Part shown: positions 24,164 through 34,859 of the stretch, piece by piece
Position numbering within the stretch: the first letter of the stretch is position 1
How the letters are laid out: each line of letters opens with the position of its first letter
From: Polaribacter sp. Q13
Lineage (GTDB): Bacteria; Bacteroidota; Bacteroidia; Flavobacteriales; Flavobacteriaceae
Length of the DNA: 64,000 nt
Assembly: GCF_016858305.2 (NCBI RefSeq)
Contig: NZ_CP074436.1
Coordinates: 4,298,001 to 4,362,000 of the forward strand
Reading direction: 5' to 3'
The notes under the pieces: model-generated
Told to the model about the DNA's origin: nothing
Database searches by the model: none
Seen by the model: the letters and a program-made list of their open reading frames with translations, nothing else
Program-made: the position numbers and the translations under genes

Positions 24164-26443
24164 ATGATTCAAAAAAGTATCTTGGTGATTTTTCTTTTTC
24201 TTGGTGTAAGCCTTTTTTCTCAATCTTTAGAAAAACAAATAAAATCTAAAGTATCAGTTTTAGAAAATCTAGTGGAAAAATTAGAATTAAAAAAAATTGA
24301 TAATTATAAAGAAAAATTGGCTTTAAATACAGTAGATATATTTAGAAAATTTGCAAAATGGGATGAAAATAATATTGATGAGAACACAAAACTTTATAAA
24401 AAAGTAGCTATTTATAAAAAGAAAGCGGCAGAAATGGCAACTAATTTGCCTGATTTTGAAAAAAAGGACATGTTACTTCTTTTAGATGAAAGTATACAAA
24501 ATGCCAATGAATTATTGACAGGTGAAATTTTTAGAAAAAAATATATAAGACCAAATTGGCATAAAATAGCTATCAAAGAAAACACTTTAGTAAATGGAAA
24601 TAGACCTGTTTTTCTGTCTGATTATACATGGAAACCAGGTACAAATCAATTAGATAAATATTTTGGAGAATTAGATGTTTTTTTAATAAGTCCTTCTCAA
24701 GTAAAGAATAAAAAAGGTGAAATTACTCCTCAAACAATTAAAAAAATTAAGGAAAGTTATAGCCAAAAAGCAGGTTTTGTGTTTGTTTCTCAAAAAAATA
24801 TTCCAAAATGGACTTTAACAGAGTTTGGAGAAGAGTTTGGTGAAATTCAAGGAAAACCATTTACAAAGTATGACATAGATAATCCTGGAGCAAGAATTTT
24901 AATGTCAAATTTATTTAAAGGAACTGTGCCTTTTTTAAAAGATAAAAAATTTACGCAATTAGGTTATATGTTAACGAATGAACCACGTTGGGCAAATTAC
25001 ACAGATGGAAAAAAGAAAGTGTGGTTTAGACAGGATGTTTCTAATTATACAATTAAAAAATTTGAAATATGGCTTCAAAAAAGACACAAAACAATTGCGC
25101 AATTAAATTCTCTTTGGAAAACGAACCTTGTTAATTTTAGTGAAATAGAAAAATTATTGCCTGTAGATTTATCAGAAAGAGGTACTCCTAAATGGTATGA
25201 TTGGACTACTTTTAATGAAGAAAGAGTGATAGATTGGTTTCAATTTTTAAAAGCAGAATTATTAAAGAATGATCCGAAGGCAAAAGTACATTTAAAAATA
25301 ATGCCATCAATTTTTACCGATAATAATGCAGATGCAGGTATAGATTTAGAAGCTTTAACAGAATTATCTGATATTAATGGAAACGATATTGCCGCACATT
25401 ATAATAATATAAAACCCAAAAAAATACATTCTGATTGGGATAAGAAATATGTGTTTGGTTGGAGAGAACTTTTTATGGGTTATGATTTCTTAAAATCGAT
25501 AAAACCAAATCAAATTAATTTTAATTCAGAAAGTCATTTGTTAAGCGGAAGCCATACAAGAGACTTAAATATGAATCCTAAATATGTTAGAGCAACTTAT
25601 TGGGCTGCTCATTTGTTAGGTTTAAATGCGTCTCAAACTTGGTATTGGCCAAGACAAAATGATGGCTCTTTGCGTAGAAATTTAACAGATGGTTATGCTG
25701 GTTCTAACAATCAGCAACCAAGAGTTACATTTGAATTAGAGAATACTTTAATCGATTTAAATACTTTTTCTGAAGAGGTTACAGCTTTTCAAAATCAAAG
25801 AAAACCAATTAGAATTTTTTATTCGAAGACCGCTGCAAAACAAAAAGGAGATTATATGGATGGTATTTTTGATGTATATGAACGTTTAAATTTTGAAGGA
25901 ATTTCTTTAGGGTTTGCGACTAAAAATATCATTAAAAAACAGGATAAAGCCAATTGGGATGTTATTTTAATTTACAATACGGAACACGTAACGGAAACAG
26001 AGTTTGAGGCTGTACAGCAGTATTTAGATGAAGGAGGTAGTGTTATTATGGATAAGAATAGTTTTAAAAGTAATGAATATGGCGAGCCATTAAAAAGCTT
26101 AGAATCAAAAAGTAATAATTTATTTATTTTAAATTCTTTGGAGGAAATGCAGTTAAAAGCATTTTCTTTTTTAAGAAGTAAAAAGGCGTTACCAGAAATA
26201 GTAGTTACAGAAAAAACAGATTCAGATTTTAAAACATGTACTTGGCGTTCTATAAAAACAGCTCATGGTAGAAACTTACTTTCAATTATTAATTTAGGTA
26301 AAAATAAAGTTCAATTAGAAGTTTCGTTTTCTAATAAAGAAAGTAAACCTGTTTGCAAAGATCTTATAAATGGAATTCCTGCTTCATCAACGCCGGTTCT
26401 TAAGCCTTATGAAGTCTATTTCGTAGAGGTTTCCGAGAAATAA
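24164..26443 (+). CDS. Secreted GH42-like (clan GH-A) glycosidase
   Basis: 759 residues with a signal peptide (ending LFSQ). About 110 helical residues precede a (beta/alpha)8 barrel (~150-510). The acid/base candidate is Glu in LTNEPRW (the N-E-P motif of clan GH-A), and a Glu in NSESHL is a candidate nucleophile. The segment IAQLNSLWKTNLVNF resembles the LN-x-x-W-x-T pattern of GH42 beta-galactosidases. Residues ~540-660 resemble the GH42 trimerisation/class I amidotransferase-like domain. It would cleave galactosidic or similar linkages in the periplasm, consistent with the DgoD gene at 40.7 kb. The helical N-terminal extension is not standard for GH42. It is followed 36 bases later by the DUF4380-like gene. 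Confidence 0.72.
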   Translation: MIQKSILVIFLFLGVSLFSQSLEKQIKSKVSVLENLVEKLELKKIDNYKEKLALNTVDIFRKFAKWDENNIDENTKLYKKVAIYKKKAAEMATNLPDFEKKDMLLLLDESIQNANELLTGEIFRKKYIRPNWHKIAIKENTLVNGNRPVFLSDYTWKPGTNQLDKYFGELDVFLISPSQVKNKKGEITPQTIKKIKESYSQKAGFVFVSQKNIPKWTLTEFGEEFGEIQGKPFTKYDIDNPGARILMSNLFKGTVPFLKDKKFTQLGYMLTNEPRWANYTDGKKKVWFRQDVSNYTIKKFEIWLQKRHKTIAQLNSLWKTNLVNFSEIEKLLPVDLSERGTPKWYDWTTFNEERVIDWFQFLKAELLKNDPKAKVHLKIMPSIFTDNNADAGIDLEALTELSDINGNDIAAHYNNIKPKKIHSDWDKKYVFGWRELFMGYDFLKSIKPNQINFNSESHLLSGSHTRDLNMNPKYVRATYWAAHLLGLNASQTWYWPRQNDGSLRRNLTDGYAGSNNQQPRVTFELENTLIDLNTFSEEVTAFQNQRKPIRIFYSKTAAKQKGDYMDGIFDVYERLNFEGISLGFATKNIIKKQDKANWDVILIYNTEHVTETEFEAVQQYLDEGGSVIMDKNSFKSNEYGEPLKSLESKSNNLFILNSLEEMQLKAFSFLRSKKALPEIVVTEKTDSDFKTCTWRSIKTAHGRNLLSIINLGKNKVQLEVSFSNKESKPVCKDLINGIPASSTPVLKPYEVYFVEVSEK

Positions 26444-26479
26444 AAACGATATACTTTTACTTTTATAAATAACTAAAAA

Positions 26480-27919
26480 ATGAAAAATTACTTCTTAATT
26501 TTATTCAGTATTTGTGCTTTTTCTCAAGAAAAAACAATTTCAGTAGAAAAAAACTACAACAACTGGGGGTGGAGTGATGTGTACGTCGCTAAAAATAAAT
26601 ATATCAGTTTGGCGGTTGTGCCGGAAGCCGCTGGTAGAATTTTAGAATATAATTTAGGTGATGTTCCTTCTTTATGGGTAAATCCAAAATTAAAGGGTAA
26701 GTCTTTTGGGTCTTCAGAGGAAGTAAAAATGAATGAATGGCGCAACTTTGGTGGTTATCGATTAGTGCCATTGCCAATTGAAAATTCATCCATAGATAAA
26801 AATGGAAACAAATCTAAACGTTGGCCGCCGCCAGTTGTAATTGGAGATTCACCTTATAAGGTATCTATTGGAGAAAATTCCGAAGGAAAGAAAACTATTG
26901 AAGTGCAATCTGGTGTGCAAGAATTACCGGTTCCTTTTTTCTTCGGAAAAGAAAAGAAATTTTTATATCCAGATAAAATTGATGAGAAAATTCAATATGG
27001 TAGAAGTTTGTATATAGAATCCAATTCTAGCTTGGTTTACATCTACCATACATTAAAAAATGTTGGAGACAAAACAATTAAAAAAGGATTGATGATTTCT
27101 AGCCAACATGTTTCTTGGAGTGATTCAAAATTACAAGACGGACATAATTTTAGTGCTTTTATTCCTTTTTCGGAAGAATTGAAATTACCAAGCGGAGCAC
27201 AATTCGAAATTTCTGCAACGCCAAAACAACGTTGGAATTTTATCAATAGAAATCGTTTTAAGATTGATAAAAATAACACAGAAGATGTAAAAAAATATTT
27301 TAATAAAGGAACCAATTGGAAAGGCGAAGTTGCACCCGGAATTTATGAAGTTGAATATGATTACAATGCAATGGCTGGTTTACATATTATATCATCCAAA
27401 TCTTGGATTTGTTATGTAAATAAAATTACAAACACTGCATTTGTAAAAATTATGGAACCTTATGATGCTTCTAAAGAATATGACCATGGCATAAATATGG
27501 CTATTTTTTGTAGTGGATTAGAAACCGGATATTTAGAAACGGAAGTAAAAACACCTTTATATACGTTACAGCCAAAAGAGAGTTTTACCTATAAAGAAAT
27601 TCATGGAGCTGCAAAAATTGAAACTTCGCCAGTTTTAGATGTAAATCTAGCAGGTATTATTACAGGTAAATTACAGTTAAAAAAAGATACTCAAACTTTA
27701 AAGGGGTCTTATGGGGTTTTTATGGAAGGACAAGCTTTTCTATATTTAAAAAATAAGAGAGGTAAAATAATAAAAGAGATAAAATTAGAAAAAGTGAATC
27801 CATTAAAAGTATTTATACTTCAGACTAAAATATCGATAGATAAATCAATTACTTCCATAGATTTGATAGTAAGAGTTTTAAAATCAGAGGATCATGTTTT
27901 AGATTCTTTAAAAATATAG
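26480..27919 (+). CDS. Secreted DUF4380-like protein (aldose-epimerase-type beta fold)
   Basis: 479 residues with a short signal peptide (ICAFSQ). The body resembles DUF4380 proteins: LAVVPEAAGRILEYNLG, then N-E-W-R-N-F-G-G-Y-R-L-V-P, then KRWPPPVVIGDSPY. These proteins are expected to have a galactose-mutarotase-like beta-sandwich. A mutarotase, carbohydrate-binding or lyase role is possible; none is shown. It is directly downstream of the GH42-like gene and upstream of susC, so it acts with this locus. Confidence 0.62.
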   Translation: MKNYFLILFSICAFSQEKTISVEKNYNNWGWSDVYVAKNKYISLAVVPEAAGRILEYNLGDVPSLWVNPKLKGKSFGSSEEVKMNEWRNFGGYRLVPLPIENSSIDKNGNKSKRWPPPVVIGDSPYKVSIGENSEGKKTIEVQSGVQELPVPFFFGKEKKFLYPDKIDEKIQYGRSLYIESNSSLVYIYHTLKNVGDKTIKKGLMISSQHVSWSDSKLQDGHNFSAFIPFSEELKLPSGAQFEISATPKQRWNFINRNRFKIDKNNTEDVKKYFNKGTNWKGEVAPGIYEVEYDYNAMAGLHIISSKSWICYVNKITNTAFVKIMEPYDASKEYDHGINMAIFCSGLETGYLETEVKTPLYTLQPKESFTYKEIHGAAKIETSPVLDVNLAGIITGKLQLKKDTQTLKGSYGVFMEGQAFLYLKNKRGKIIKEIKLEKVNPLKVFILQTKISIDKSITSIDLIVRVLKSEDHVLDSLKI

Positions 27920-28156
27920 TTTTCCAACGTTTCTAAAGTTAGACTGATATTACCTTAAAGAAGTAAAATAACATATAATAAGGATAAAATACAGTAATAA
28001 AGAGATAAATGACATATATCTAAAATTGAGATTATGCTGTTACTTTGTAATCGTAATTTTATGTTAAAAAATGTAGACTATATAATTAATAGTTGGTTTT
28101 TTTATCATAAGAGTTTACAAAAGCAAACAAATTCAATCAAATTCAAAATTAAATAC

Positions 28157-31100
28157 ATGAAAATTTTAAATTTATTATTGAGTAAAGCCAAGGCAGGTAG
28201 TTTCTTGCTTTTACTCTTTGCGCTGTTGTGTCAGTTTAGCTCCAATGCGCAGTCAATTAAGGTATCCGGAACCGTAACAAGTTCTGAAGATCAGGGGCCA
28301 ATACCAGGAGTAAGTGTTGTTGTAAAAGGTACAAAAAATGGTGTTTCAACCGATTTTGATGGACTTTTCTCTATTAAAGCCAATGTTGGAGATCTTTTAG
28401 AGTTTAGTTACATTGGTATGACGCAGAAAGTTTTAAAGGTTAAAAATGCAACGATGAATGTTGTTTTAGATCCGTCTGTAGAAAGCCTACAAGAAATAGT
28501 CGTAATTGGGTATGGAGCCGTTAAAAAGAAAGAAATAACGGGTGCGGTAGTTCAAGTAAAAGCAGAAGACATACAGAGTGTTGTTAGTTCTGATTTAGGA
28601 TCGGCTTTACAGGGACAAGTATCTGGTGTAAATATTGTTTCTTCTTCAGAACCAGGAGGAACATCAGAAATATTAATTAGAGGTGTTACTTCTTTGTCTG
28701 GAGATAATACTCCTTTATATGTTGTAGATGGCGTTATACAAGATGGAGATCCAGGAATTCCACCTTCAGATGTAGAAACTATTAACGTATTAAAAGATGC
28801 TGCATCAACTGCTATTTATGGAGTTCGTGGAGCTACAGGTGTAATTTTAATTACAACTAAACAAGGTAAACCAGGTTCTTTACAAGTTAGAGTAAATGCT
28901 AGTTATGCAATACAACATAGAAGAGCAGCAGTGCCTTTAATGAATTCTGTAGAGCAAACTTATTTTGATGTTGTTCAAAATAGAAATGTAAATGGAGGTT
29001 ATGATGATCAAGTTAGTTTACAGATTTTACAACAACCAAGAACTTTTTTAAATGAAACTAACTTAAGTGATTTAATTTTTACTAATGATGTACCAACACA
29101 AGATTATAATGTAAATGTTTCTGGAGGTACAGAAGATATCACTTATAATGTTTCTGCAGGGTTTTTTAGTCAAGATGGACTACAGATTAATTCGGGATAT
29201 AATCGTTTTAATATTAGAGCAAGTACAGTTTATGAAAAAAATAAGCTAAGAATTCAATCTAGTGTTTCTATGAATACAGATAGTAGAGATATTCCTCAAG
29301 GAAATCTTTTATCACAATCTATTGTGTATAGACCTACTCAAAATGGTGTAAATTTAGATAATTTAGATGAATTGTCTCAAGGTGGAGATGATGTAAATAG
29401 ATTAGGTTGGGTTATTGAAAGTTTAAGAACTACTAATAATTATAAAACTACAAGATCTGCAGCAACACTTAATTTAAAGTATCAGGCAACAGAACATTTA
29501 AATCTTTCTAGTAATTTAGGTATTACTTCTATTAATAGTATTGGTAAAATTTACAGACCGTATCAAGAAATTTATAATAATCAAAATCCACCAGTATTAC
29601 AAAGTCAGCCAGAAGATAGTTTTGTATCTAATAGAACTAGGTTTACTACCAATTTAGTAGCAGAATTTGGTGCAATCTATAATAAAGTGTTTGCCGAAGA
29701 TCATGATCTTACACTTACCGCTTTTATTTCTGGAGCAAAAAACACAAGTGAAGCCTTTACTGCAACTAGAAATGGTGCTACTAATGATGATGTACAAGTG
29801 TTAAATGGAGCAACAGGAACTCAGTTTGTTTCTTCAGGAAATGATTATACTCAAACTAGAATTGGTTTAATAGGTAGACTTCAATACAGTTATAAAGGGA
29901 AATATATTTTAAGTTCTAGTTTACGTAGAGATGGATCTTCTAAATTTCCGGTAGATAATAGATGGGGTACATTTCCATCAATCGCATTAGCTTGGAATGT
30001 TTCTGATGAACCTTTTTGGGATAAATATAAAGGAACTGTAAATAACTTTAGACTTAGATTAAGTCAAGGTACAGTTGGTGTAGATAGAATTGGAGATTAT
30101 TTATATTCTGCAGGGATTTCTCAAGATATTAATTACGCATCTTCTACAGGAGCAGTTAGTTTAGGAGCTACTCAAGAAAACTTTGTAAATAGAGTTTTAA
30201 AATGGGAAGAAACAACGCAGCAGAATATTGGATTCGATTTTGGATTCTTAAGAAATAGATTAACACTTTCGGCAGAATATTATCATTCAGATAAATCAAA
30301 CATGTTGTTTCCTGTTTTTATTCCTAATTCAGCGGGTGGAGGTAACAATGCAACCGTAGTTTTAAATGTTGGAGATATGGTTAATTCTGGTTTAGAATTA
30401 GCATTAGGATTTAGAGGAAAAGTAGGAAATGTTAGATATAGAATGAATGGTACTTTTTCTACAAACCAAAATGAAGTTACAAAAATTAGTGGAGATACTA
30501 AATTTCAGTTAACTACAGATAATGGTCTAGTGGGTAGAGCACCACAACAATCTAGAGTTACAGCATTGGCCGTAGGGCGTGAAGCAGCAGCTTTTTTCCT
30601 ATGGAGAACAGATGGTATTTTAGATACAGAAGTAAAATTAGCAGAATACCAAAGCAATATTGATAGAAATGCTAGAATGGGAGATACTAAATTTATAGAC
30701 CAAAACAATGATGGCGTTTTAGATGAATCAGACAGAGTTTATAGCGGTAGTGGTTTACCTGAATATGAATTAGGATATACGTTTAATGCAAACTATAAAA
30801 ATTGGGATTTCTCAATGAATTGGTATGCTGCATTAGGGCAAGAGATAATGAATGGTTTTGATGCTTGGGCATATGGTTTTGGTAGACATAAAGATCAAAT
30901 TTATCAATGGTCTCCACAAAATCAAAACTCTACAGTACCTACTTACAGAAATGATGTAACAAGACATAACAACTTTTTAGGATATAGTGATCTTTGGTTA
31001 GAAGATGGTTCTTACTTAAGATTAAGACAAGTTTCTATGGGGTATAGTTTTCCTAAAAAGACTTTAGAAAAAATGGGACTTAGTAGATTACGTTTTTACG

Positions 31101-31243
31101 TAAGAGCTCAAAACCCATTAACCATAACTAAATATTCTGGTTATAACCCAGAAGTAGGCGGTGGTATACAAGCAAGAGGTTTAGATAAAAATACTGGACC
31201 AATATCCTCACAATATATGTTAGGGGTAAACATTAATTTTTAA
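28157..31243 (+). CDS. SusC/RagA-family TonB-dependent outer membrane receptor
   Basis: About 1028 residues. An in-frame ATG at 28034 gives an atypical N-terminus, whereas ATG 28157 opens a proper signal peptide (MKILNLLL... ending SSNAQ), so 28157 is chosen. A carboxypeptidase-like regulatory domain (VSGTVTSSEDQGPIPGVSVV) comes first. A plug domain follows (VVIGYGAVKKKEITGAV), then the TonB box region and a large beta-barrel ending in aromatic GVNINF. It imports oligosaccharides released by surface enzymes. It is paired with SusD 21 bases downstream, the hallmark of a polysaccharide utilization locus. Confidence 0.95.
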   Translation: MKILNLLLSKAKAGSFLLLLFALLCQFSSNAQSIKVSGTVTSSEDQGPIPGVSVVVKGTKNGVSTDFDGLFSIKANVGDLLEFSYIGMTQKVLKVKNATMNVVLDPSVESLQEIVVIGYGAVKKKEITGAVVQVKAEDIQSVVSSDLGSALQGQVSGVNIVSSSEPGGTSEILIRGVTSLSGDNTPLYVVDGVIQDGDPGIPPSDVETINVLKDAASTAIYGVRGATGVILITTKQGKPGSLQVRVNASYAIQHRRAAVPLMNSVEQTYFDVVQNRNVNGGYDDQVSLQILQQPRTFLNETNLSDLIFTNDVPTQDYNVNVSGGTEDITYNVSAGFFSQDGLQINSGYNRFNIRASTVYEKNKLRIQSSVSMNTDSRDIPQGNLLSQSIVYRPTQNGVNLDNLDELSQGGDDVNRLGWVIESLRTTNNYKTTRSAATLNLKYQATEHLNLSSNLGITSINSIGKIYRPYQEIYNNQNPPVLQSQPEDSFVSNRTRFTTNLVAEFGAIYNKVFAEDHDLTLTAFISGAKNTSEAFTATRNGATNDDVQVLNGATGTQFVSSGNDYTQTRIGLIGRLQYSYKGKYILSSSLRRDGSSKFPVDNRWGTFPSIALAWNVSDEPFWDKYKGTVNNFRLRLSQGTVGVDRIGDYLYSAGISQDINYASSTGAVSLGATQENFVNRVLKWEETTQQNIGFDFGFLRNRLTLSAEYYHSDKSNMLFPVFIPNSAGGGNNATVVLNVGDMVNSGLELALGFRGKVGNVRYRMNGTFSTNQNEVTKISGDTKFQLTTDNGLVGRAPQQSRVTALAVGREAAAFFLWRTDGILDTEVKLAEYQSNIDRNARMGDTKFIDQNNDGVLDESDRVYSGSGLPEYELGYTFNANYKNWDFSMNWYAALGQEIMNGFDAWAYGFGRHKDQIYQWSPQNQNSTVPTYRNDVTRHNNFLGYSDLWLEDGSYLRLRQVSMGYSFPKKTLEKMGLSRLRFYVRAQNPLTITKYSGYNPEVGGGIQARGLDKNTGPISSQYMLGVNINF

Positions 31244-31264
31244 TTTAATATAAATTTATTTGTG

Positions 31265-33049
31265 ATGAAACAATTAATTTTTAAATATTTCATATTCATT
31301 TTTACCTTAGGTATTTTAACCTCATGTAATTCAGATGAATTCTTAGAAGAAAAGAATCCAAACTTAATCTCTACAGATAGTTATTGGAGAAACTTAGCGG
31401 AAACAAAAACAGGGTTAAGTGCTGTTTATCAAACATTACATAAACCAGCTATTTTAAATAAGTTTGAAGAAATGTTACGTTCAGATATGGGATATCCTGG
31501 TTATGGTCGCCCAAATCCAAACAATACAGAAGATTTCTACTTACACTTATATAATGGAAGTACTTTGGCAATTTTAAATAAATGGCAAGATACTTATTTG
31601 GGTATTTTTAGAGCAAACCAAGTAATTGAAGCTTTAAATAATATAAAAGAGACAGCAACAGATCAAGCTGAATGGACTTCTCAAATGGCGCAAGCTCGTT
31701 TCTTTAGAGGATTATTTCACTTTTATTTATACACTACTTTTAATAATGGAAGTATTATAATAAGAGATGCAGTTCCTGCTACAAATGAAGATTTTTCAAA
31801 AGCATTATCTCCAGCTTCAGATGTAATTAGTTTTGTTAGAGAAGATTTAGAATATGCGTATGCAAACTTGTATAAAAGAGGAGAATACCCAGATAATGAT
31901 TTGGCAAAAGTAACTTCTGGTGCAGCTGCAACAATTTTAGGAACCAGTTATTTATACGAATTAGACTACAGTAAAGCAATGGTTTATTTTGATGATGTAA
32001 TTAATAATCATGGATATTCTTTAGAAACAGATTTAACAAAAATGTTTACAACCGCTGGTGAGTTTAATAGCGAATCAATTTTAGAAATTAATTTTTCTGA
32101 AGAAAATGCAAGATTAGACTTAGCTCCTTGGGATGGAGATTCTGGTACAAACTGGGTAAATGTTCGTACAGCACAAACGCGTTCTGCAGTTGGTCCAGCT
32201 TGGATTGTTAATGCGTATAAATCAGAACCTATGGATCCTTTAGATTCTAGAAACTATTATACGGACCCTAACACATCTTTAGTTAGTTTAAGAAGCGTAC
32301 CATTAAGAAACTCTTCTATGATGGCGGTTGTTGATGATAATGAAACAACGTATTATTTAACAGGAACTACCAGTGAATACGGTAGATTTGGAGGAACCAA
32401 TTGGGGTTTCGGTTGGTGGAAAAAATATACCAATAGTGATATTGTATCTAGTGAAAGTCTAATTCCTGGAGGACAAGCATATTCTACTAAAAACATTACG
32501 CTTAATAGATTGGCAGATGTTTTGTTGATGCAAGCAGAATGTAAAATTAAAACAGGAGATGTAGATGGAGCTATAAAATTAATAAATCAGATAAGAAAAA
32601 GATGGGGATTGGTACTTTTAGGAAGACCAAACGGAGATACCACTCGTACTTATGATAAAGACCAATCAGATCCAGAATATACGGCAGATGAACTAATGCA
32701 GCGTTTAATGAGAGTTGAAAAGCCTCTAGAAATGGGAGCAGAAGGGCATGATATTCGATTTTTAGATTTCCAGAGATGGAAAAAATCTGATAATTATGGT
32801 TTTAAAGACAGATTAAAAGAATTGTCTAATGAAGTATACTATGGTGTAGATTATACGTATACAAAAAGAAGTAATAACCAAACGGTTACAAGAGGTAATT
32901 TTCCTTCATTAGTAAACGAATTACCAACAGTAAATTCTACTGCTGTAGATTATGAATATGATACACCATATTTAAATTATGATGAAGCTAAAAATGGTAC
33001 GTATCCTATTCCTTTTGCAGAGGTTAACTCAAACCCAAACATAAATTAA
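31265..33049 (+). CDS. SusD/RagB-family glycan-binding lipoprotein
   Basis: 594 residues from ATG 31265 (a GTG three bases earlier is less likely). The lipobox is ILTSC. The protein has the TPR-like helical SusD fold: FRANQVIEALNNIKETA and QARFFRGLFHFYLY near the N-terminus, LADVLLMQAECKIKTGDVDGA in the middle, and EGHDIRFLDFQRWK near the end. It closes over SusC at the cell surface and captures glycan for import. It is 11 bases from the next lipoprotein gene. Confidence 0.95.
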   Translation: MKQLIFKYFIFIFTLGILTSCNSDEFLEEKNPNLISTDSYWRNLAETKTGLSAVYQTLHKPAILNKFEEMLRSDMGYPGYGRPNPNNTEDFYLHLYNGSTLAILNKWQDTYLGIFRANQVIEALNNIKETATDQAEWTSQMAQARFFRGLFHFYLYTTFNNGSIIIRDAVPATNEDFSKALSPASDVISFVREDLEYAYANLYKRGEYPDNDLAKVTSGAAATILGTSYLYELDYSKAMVYFDDVINNHGYSLETDLTKMFTTAGEFNSESILEINFSEENARLDLAPWDGDSGTNWVNVRTAQTRSAVGPAWIVNAYKSEPMDPLDSRNYYTDPNTSLVSLRSVPLRNSSMMAVVDDNETTYYLTGTTSEYGRFGGTNWGFGWWKKYTNSDIVSSESLIPGGQAYSTKNITLNRLADVLLMQAECKIKTGDVDGAIKLINQIRKRWGLVLLGRPNGDTTRTYDKDQSDPEYTADELMQRLMRVEKPLEMGAEGHDIRFLDFQRWKKSDNYGFKDRLKELSNEVYYGVDYTYTKRSNNQTVTRGNFPSLVNELPTVNSTAVDYEYDTPYLNYDEAKNGTYPIPFAEVNSNPNIN

Positions 33050-33059
33050 AATATATATC

Positions 33060-34841
33060 ATGAAAAACATAAAAAAATATATACTTTTCTTCAGTTTACT
33101 GGCTTTACTAAGTTGTGAAGAAGATTCTTATAAAGGTTATACGGCACCAGATGATTTATCTGATGTTTCATGGCTTATTGGTTTAGATCCAAACAGACCT
33201 AATATAGATGCAAAGTTTAAAGTAAATGTAGATACCTATATTTCTTTCTTCGATTTATCTCAAGGAACAACTAGTCACGAATGGATTTTAGAAGAAGGAG
33301 ATAACTTCTTAAAAGAAGGATTTACTTCAAGCGACACTTTATCAAAGTTTATTAATGAAAGTGTTAGTTTATCTAGTTCAGCAAGTAAAGCACATGTTTT
33401 ATTTGGTAAAAGTGGTCTAACTAAAATTAGATTAAGAAATAAATTTGCTGAAAAAGTAACTCCTAATGTTTCGGAGGATAGAGCAGCATATGTTGTTGTA
33501 AATTCATCAACAGAAGGAGATGAACATGTAATGGATGTCGAATTCTTGTTTGACGTATATGGAAATATTTTACCTGCTTTTTCAGTTTTAAAAGACGGTG
33601 CAGAAGTATTAAATGTTACAGAAACAGATATTCCTGATATTAAAGATGAAAGTACTTGGCCAGTTATAGAAGTAGAAGCGGCAACAGGGTTAACTTTTGT
33701 AGATAAATCTACTACTGGTAGACCTAATAGAGTAACGTGGTTAATTCCAGACGGAGTACCTAATCAATCAGGTACCTTAGCGCAATTATCTCAAGAGGTT
33801 AAGTTTTACAAATTAGGTACCTATAATGCAGGTACTATAAGATCTTTAAGACAAGTACAAACTGTAAATGGTGTTGTAGATAATGCACCAGTTGCTTCTG
33901 TAGAAAAAATTATTCCATTAAAGGTAAAAGTAATACAATCTTCACAACCTTTTGTTTTTGACAATGCCTTAACAGAAAATGAAAATGAGGTAATACAGTT
34001 TAGAGTTACTGGAGAGTTAAAAGCATTTTCTGGTGAAGAATCTAATTTTACAGTAAATGTAAAAAATGCAGCAAAAGGGTTTGATCAAGATATTGCTGTA
34101 CAATCTGCAAGAGTAAAAGATGGTAATGCTACTTTTATTGAGTTAATATTATCTGCTCCAATTTATAATTCGGATGTAATTACTGTTTCATATAATGGAT
34201 CAACTATTCTTTCTGCAGACGAAAGAAAGCTTGCTCCTTTTGCAAATCAAAAAGTACAAATGCATTTTGATAATAACATTTTACCAGCTAATTCTTGGGG
34301 AAGTTTTGAGCCAGAAGGAGGTGGTATAAATAATGCCTTTGCAACAGGTAAGTTTTTTATACCTGGAGCAAACGGAAATGGTCAGTTTGGTGCTGGAGAA
34401 GAAATTTGGGCACGTAGCACAGATAAGTCTTATGCAGGTGGCGCTAGTATGAGATATAAGCTACCTAATGTTGCAATACCATTGGTAAACCTATTTGGTT
34501 TTGGTTTAGCAGATGGCCCAGATGGAATGCCAGCAGGATCTTATCAAGTATCTTATTGGGTTTATGTAGAGCCAGGTACAACTTTAACTACTTTTAGAAT
34601 GGAATTTGGTAATCCTGTTTTAGATTATTTACATTTTGATATATCAAGTATCGCAAAAGGTAAATGGGTGCGTGTTTTTGCAGATGCGCCAGCTGTTATT
34701 CCAGTAGATTTAACAAGTAGCGATAAAGAAAGAAGAACTACACTAAGAGTTTTAGCAGAAGATAATGTTGGAATTACTACAGCAGAACAGCTAATGTATT
34801 TAGATGAGTTAACGCTTATTAAGTTAGAAGATAGACCATAA
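33060..34841 (+). CDS. Multidomain surface glycan-binding lipoprotein (SGBP-like)
   Basis: 593 residues, lipobox LALLSC. It appears to hold an N-terminal PKD/Ig-like region (SHEWILEEG, about residues 60-130) and a second Ig-like unit (VIEVEAATGLTFVDKSTTG). A cadherin-like strand-rich domain (~290-390) and a C-terminal jelly-roll with an ARSTDKSYAGGASMRYKLP segment typical of carbohydrate-binding modules follow. The place directly after susD is that of SusE/SusF-type binding proteins. No catalytic residues are apparent. Binding of the locus glycan is inferred from position. Confidence 0.75.
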   Translation: MKNIKKYILFFSLLALLSCEEDSYKGYTAPDDLSDVSWLIGLDPNRPNIDAKFKVNVDTYISFFDLSQGTTSHEWILEEGDNFLKEGFTSSDTLSKFINESVSLSSSASKAHVLFGKSGLTKIRLRNKFAEKVTPNVSEDRAAYVVVNSSTEGDEHVMDVEFLFDVYGNILPAFSVLKDGAEVLNVTETDIPDIKDESTWPVIEVEAATGLTFVDKSTTGRPNRVTWLIPDGVPNQSGTLAQLSQEVKFYKLGTYNAGTIRSLRQVQTVNGVVDNAPVASVEKIIPLKVKVIQSSQPFVFDNALTENENEVIQFRVTGELKAFSGEESNFTVNVKNAAKGFDQDIAVQSARVKDGNATFIELILSAPIYNSDVITVSYNGSTILSADERKLAPFANQKVQMHFDNNILPANSWGSFEPEGGGINNAFATGKFFIPGANGNGQFGAGEEIWARSTDKSYAGGASMRYKLPNVAIPLVNLFGFGLADGPDGMPAGSYQVSYWVYVEPGTTLTTFRMEFGNPVLDYLHFDISSIAKGKWVRVFADAPAVIPVDLTSSDKERRTTLRVLAEDNVGITTAEQLMYLDELTLIKLEDRP

Positions 34842-34859
34842 TTTAAATTAGAAAAAATA

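Noticed and set aside
28034..28156. Extended N-terminus of the SusC protein
   Set aside because: The 41 extra residues precede a normal signal peptide that starts at 28157.
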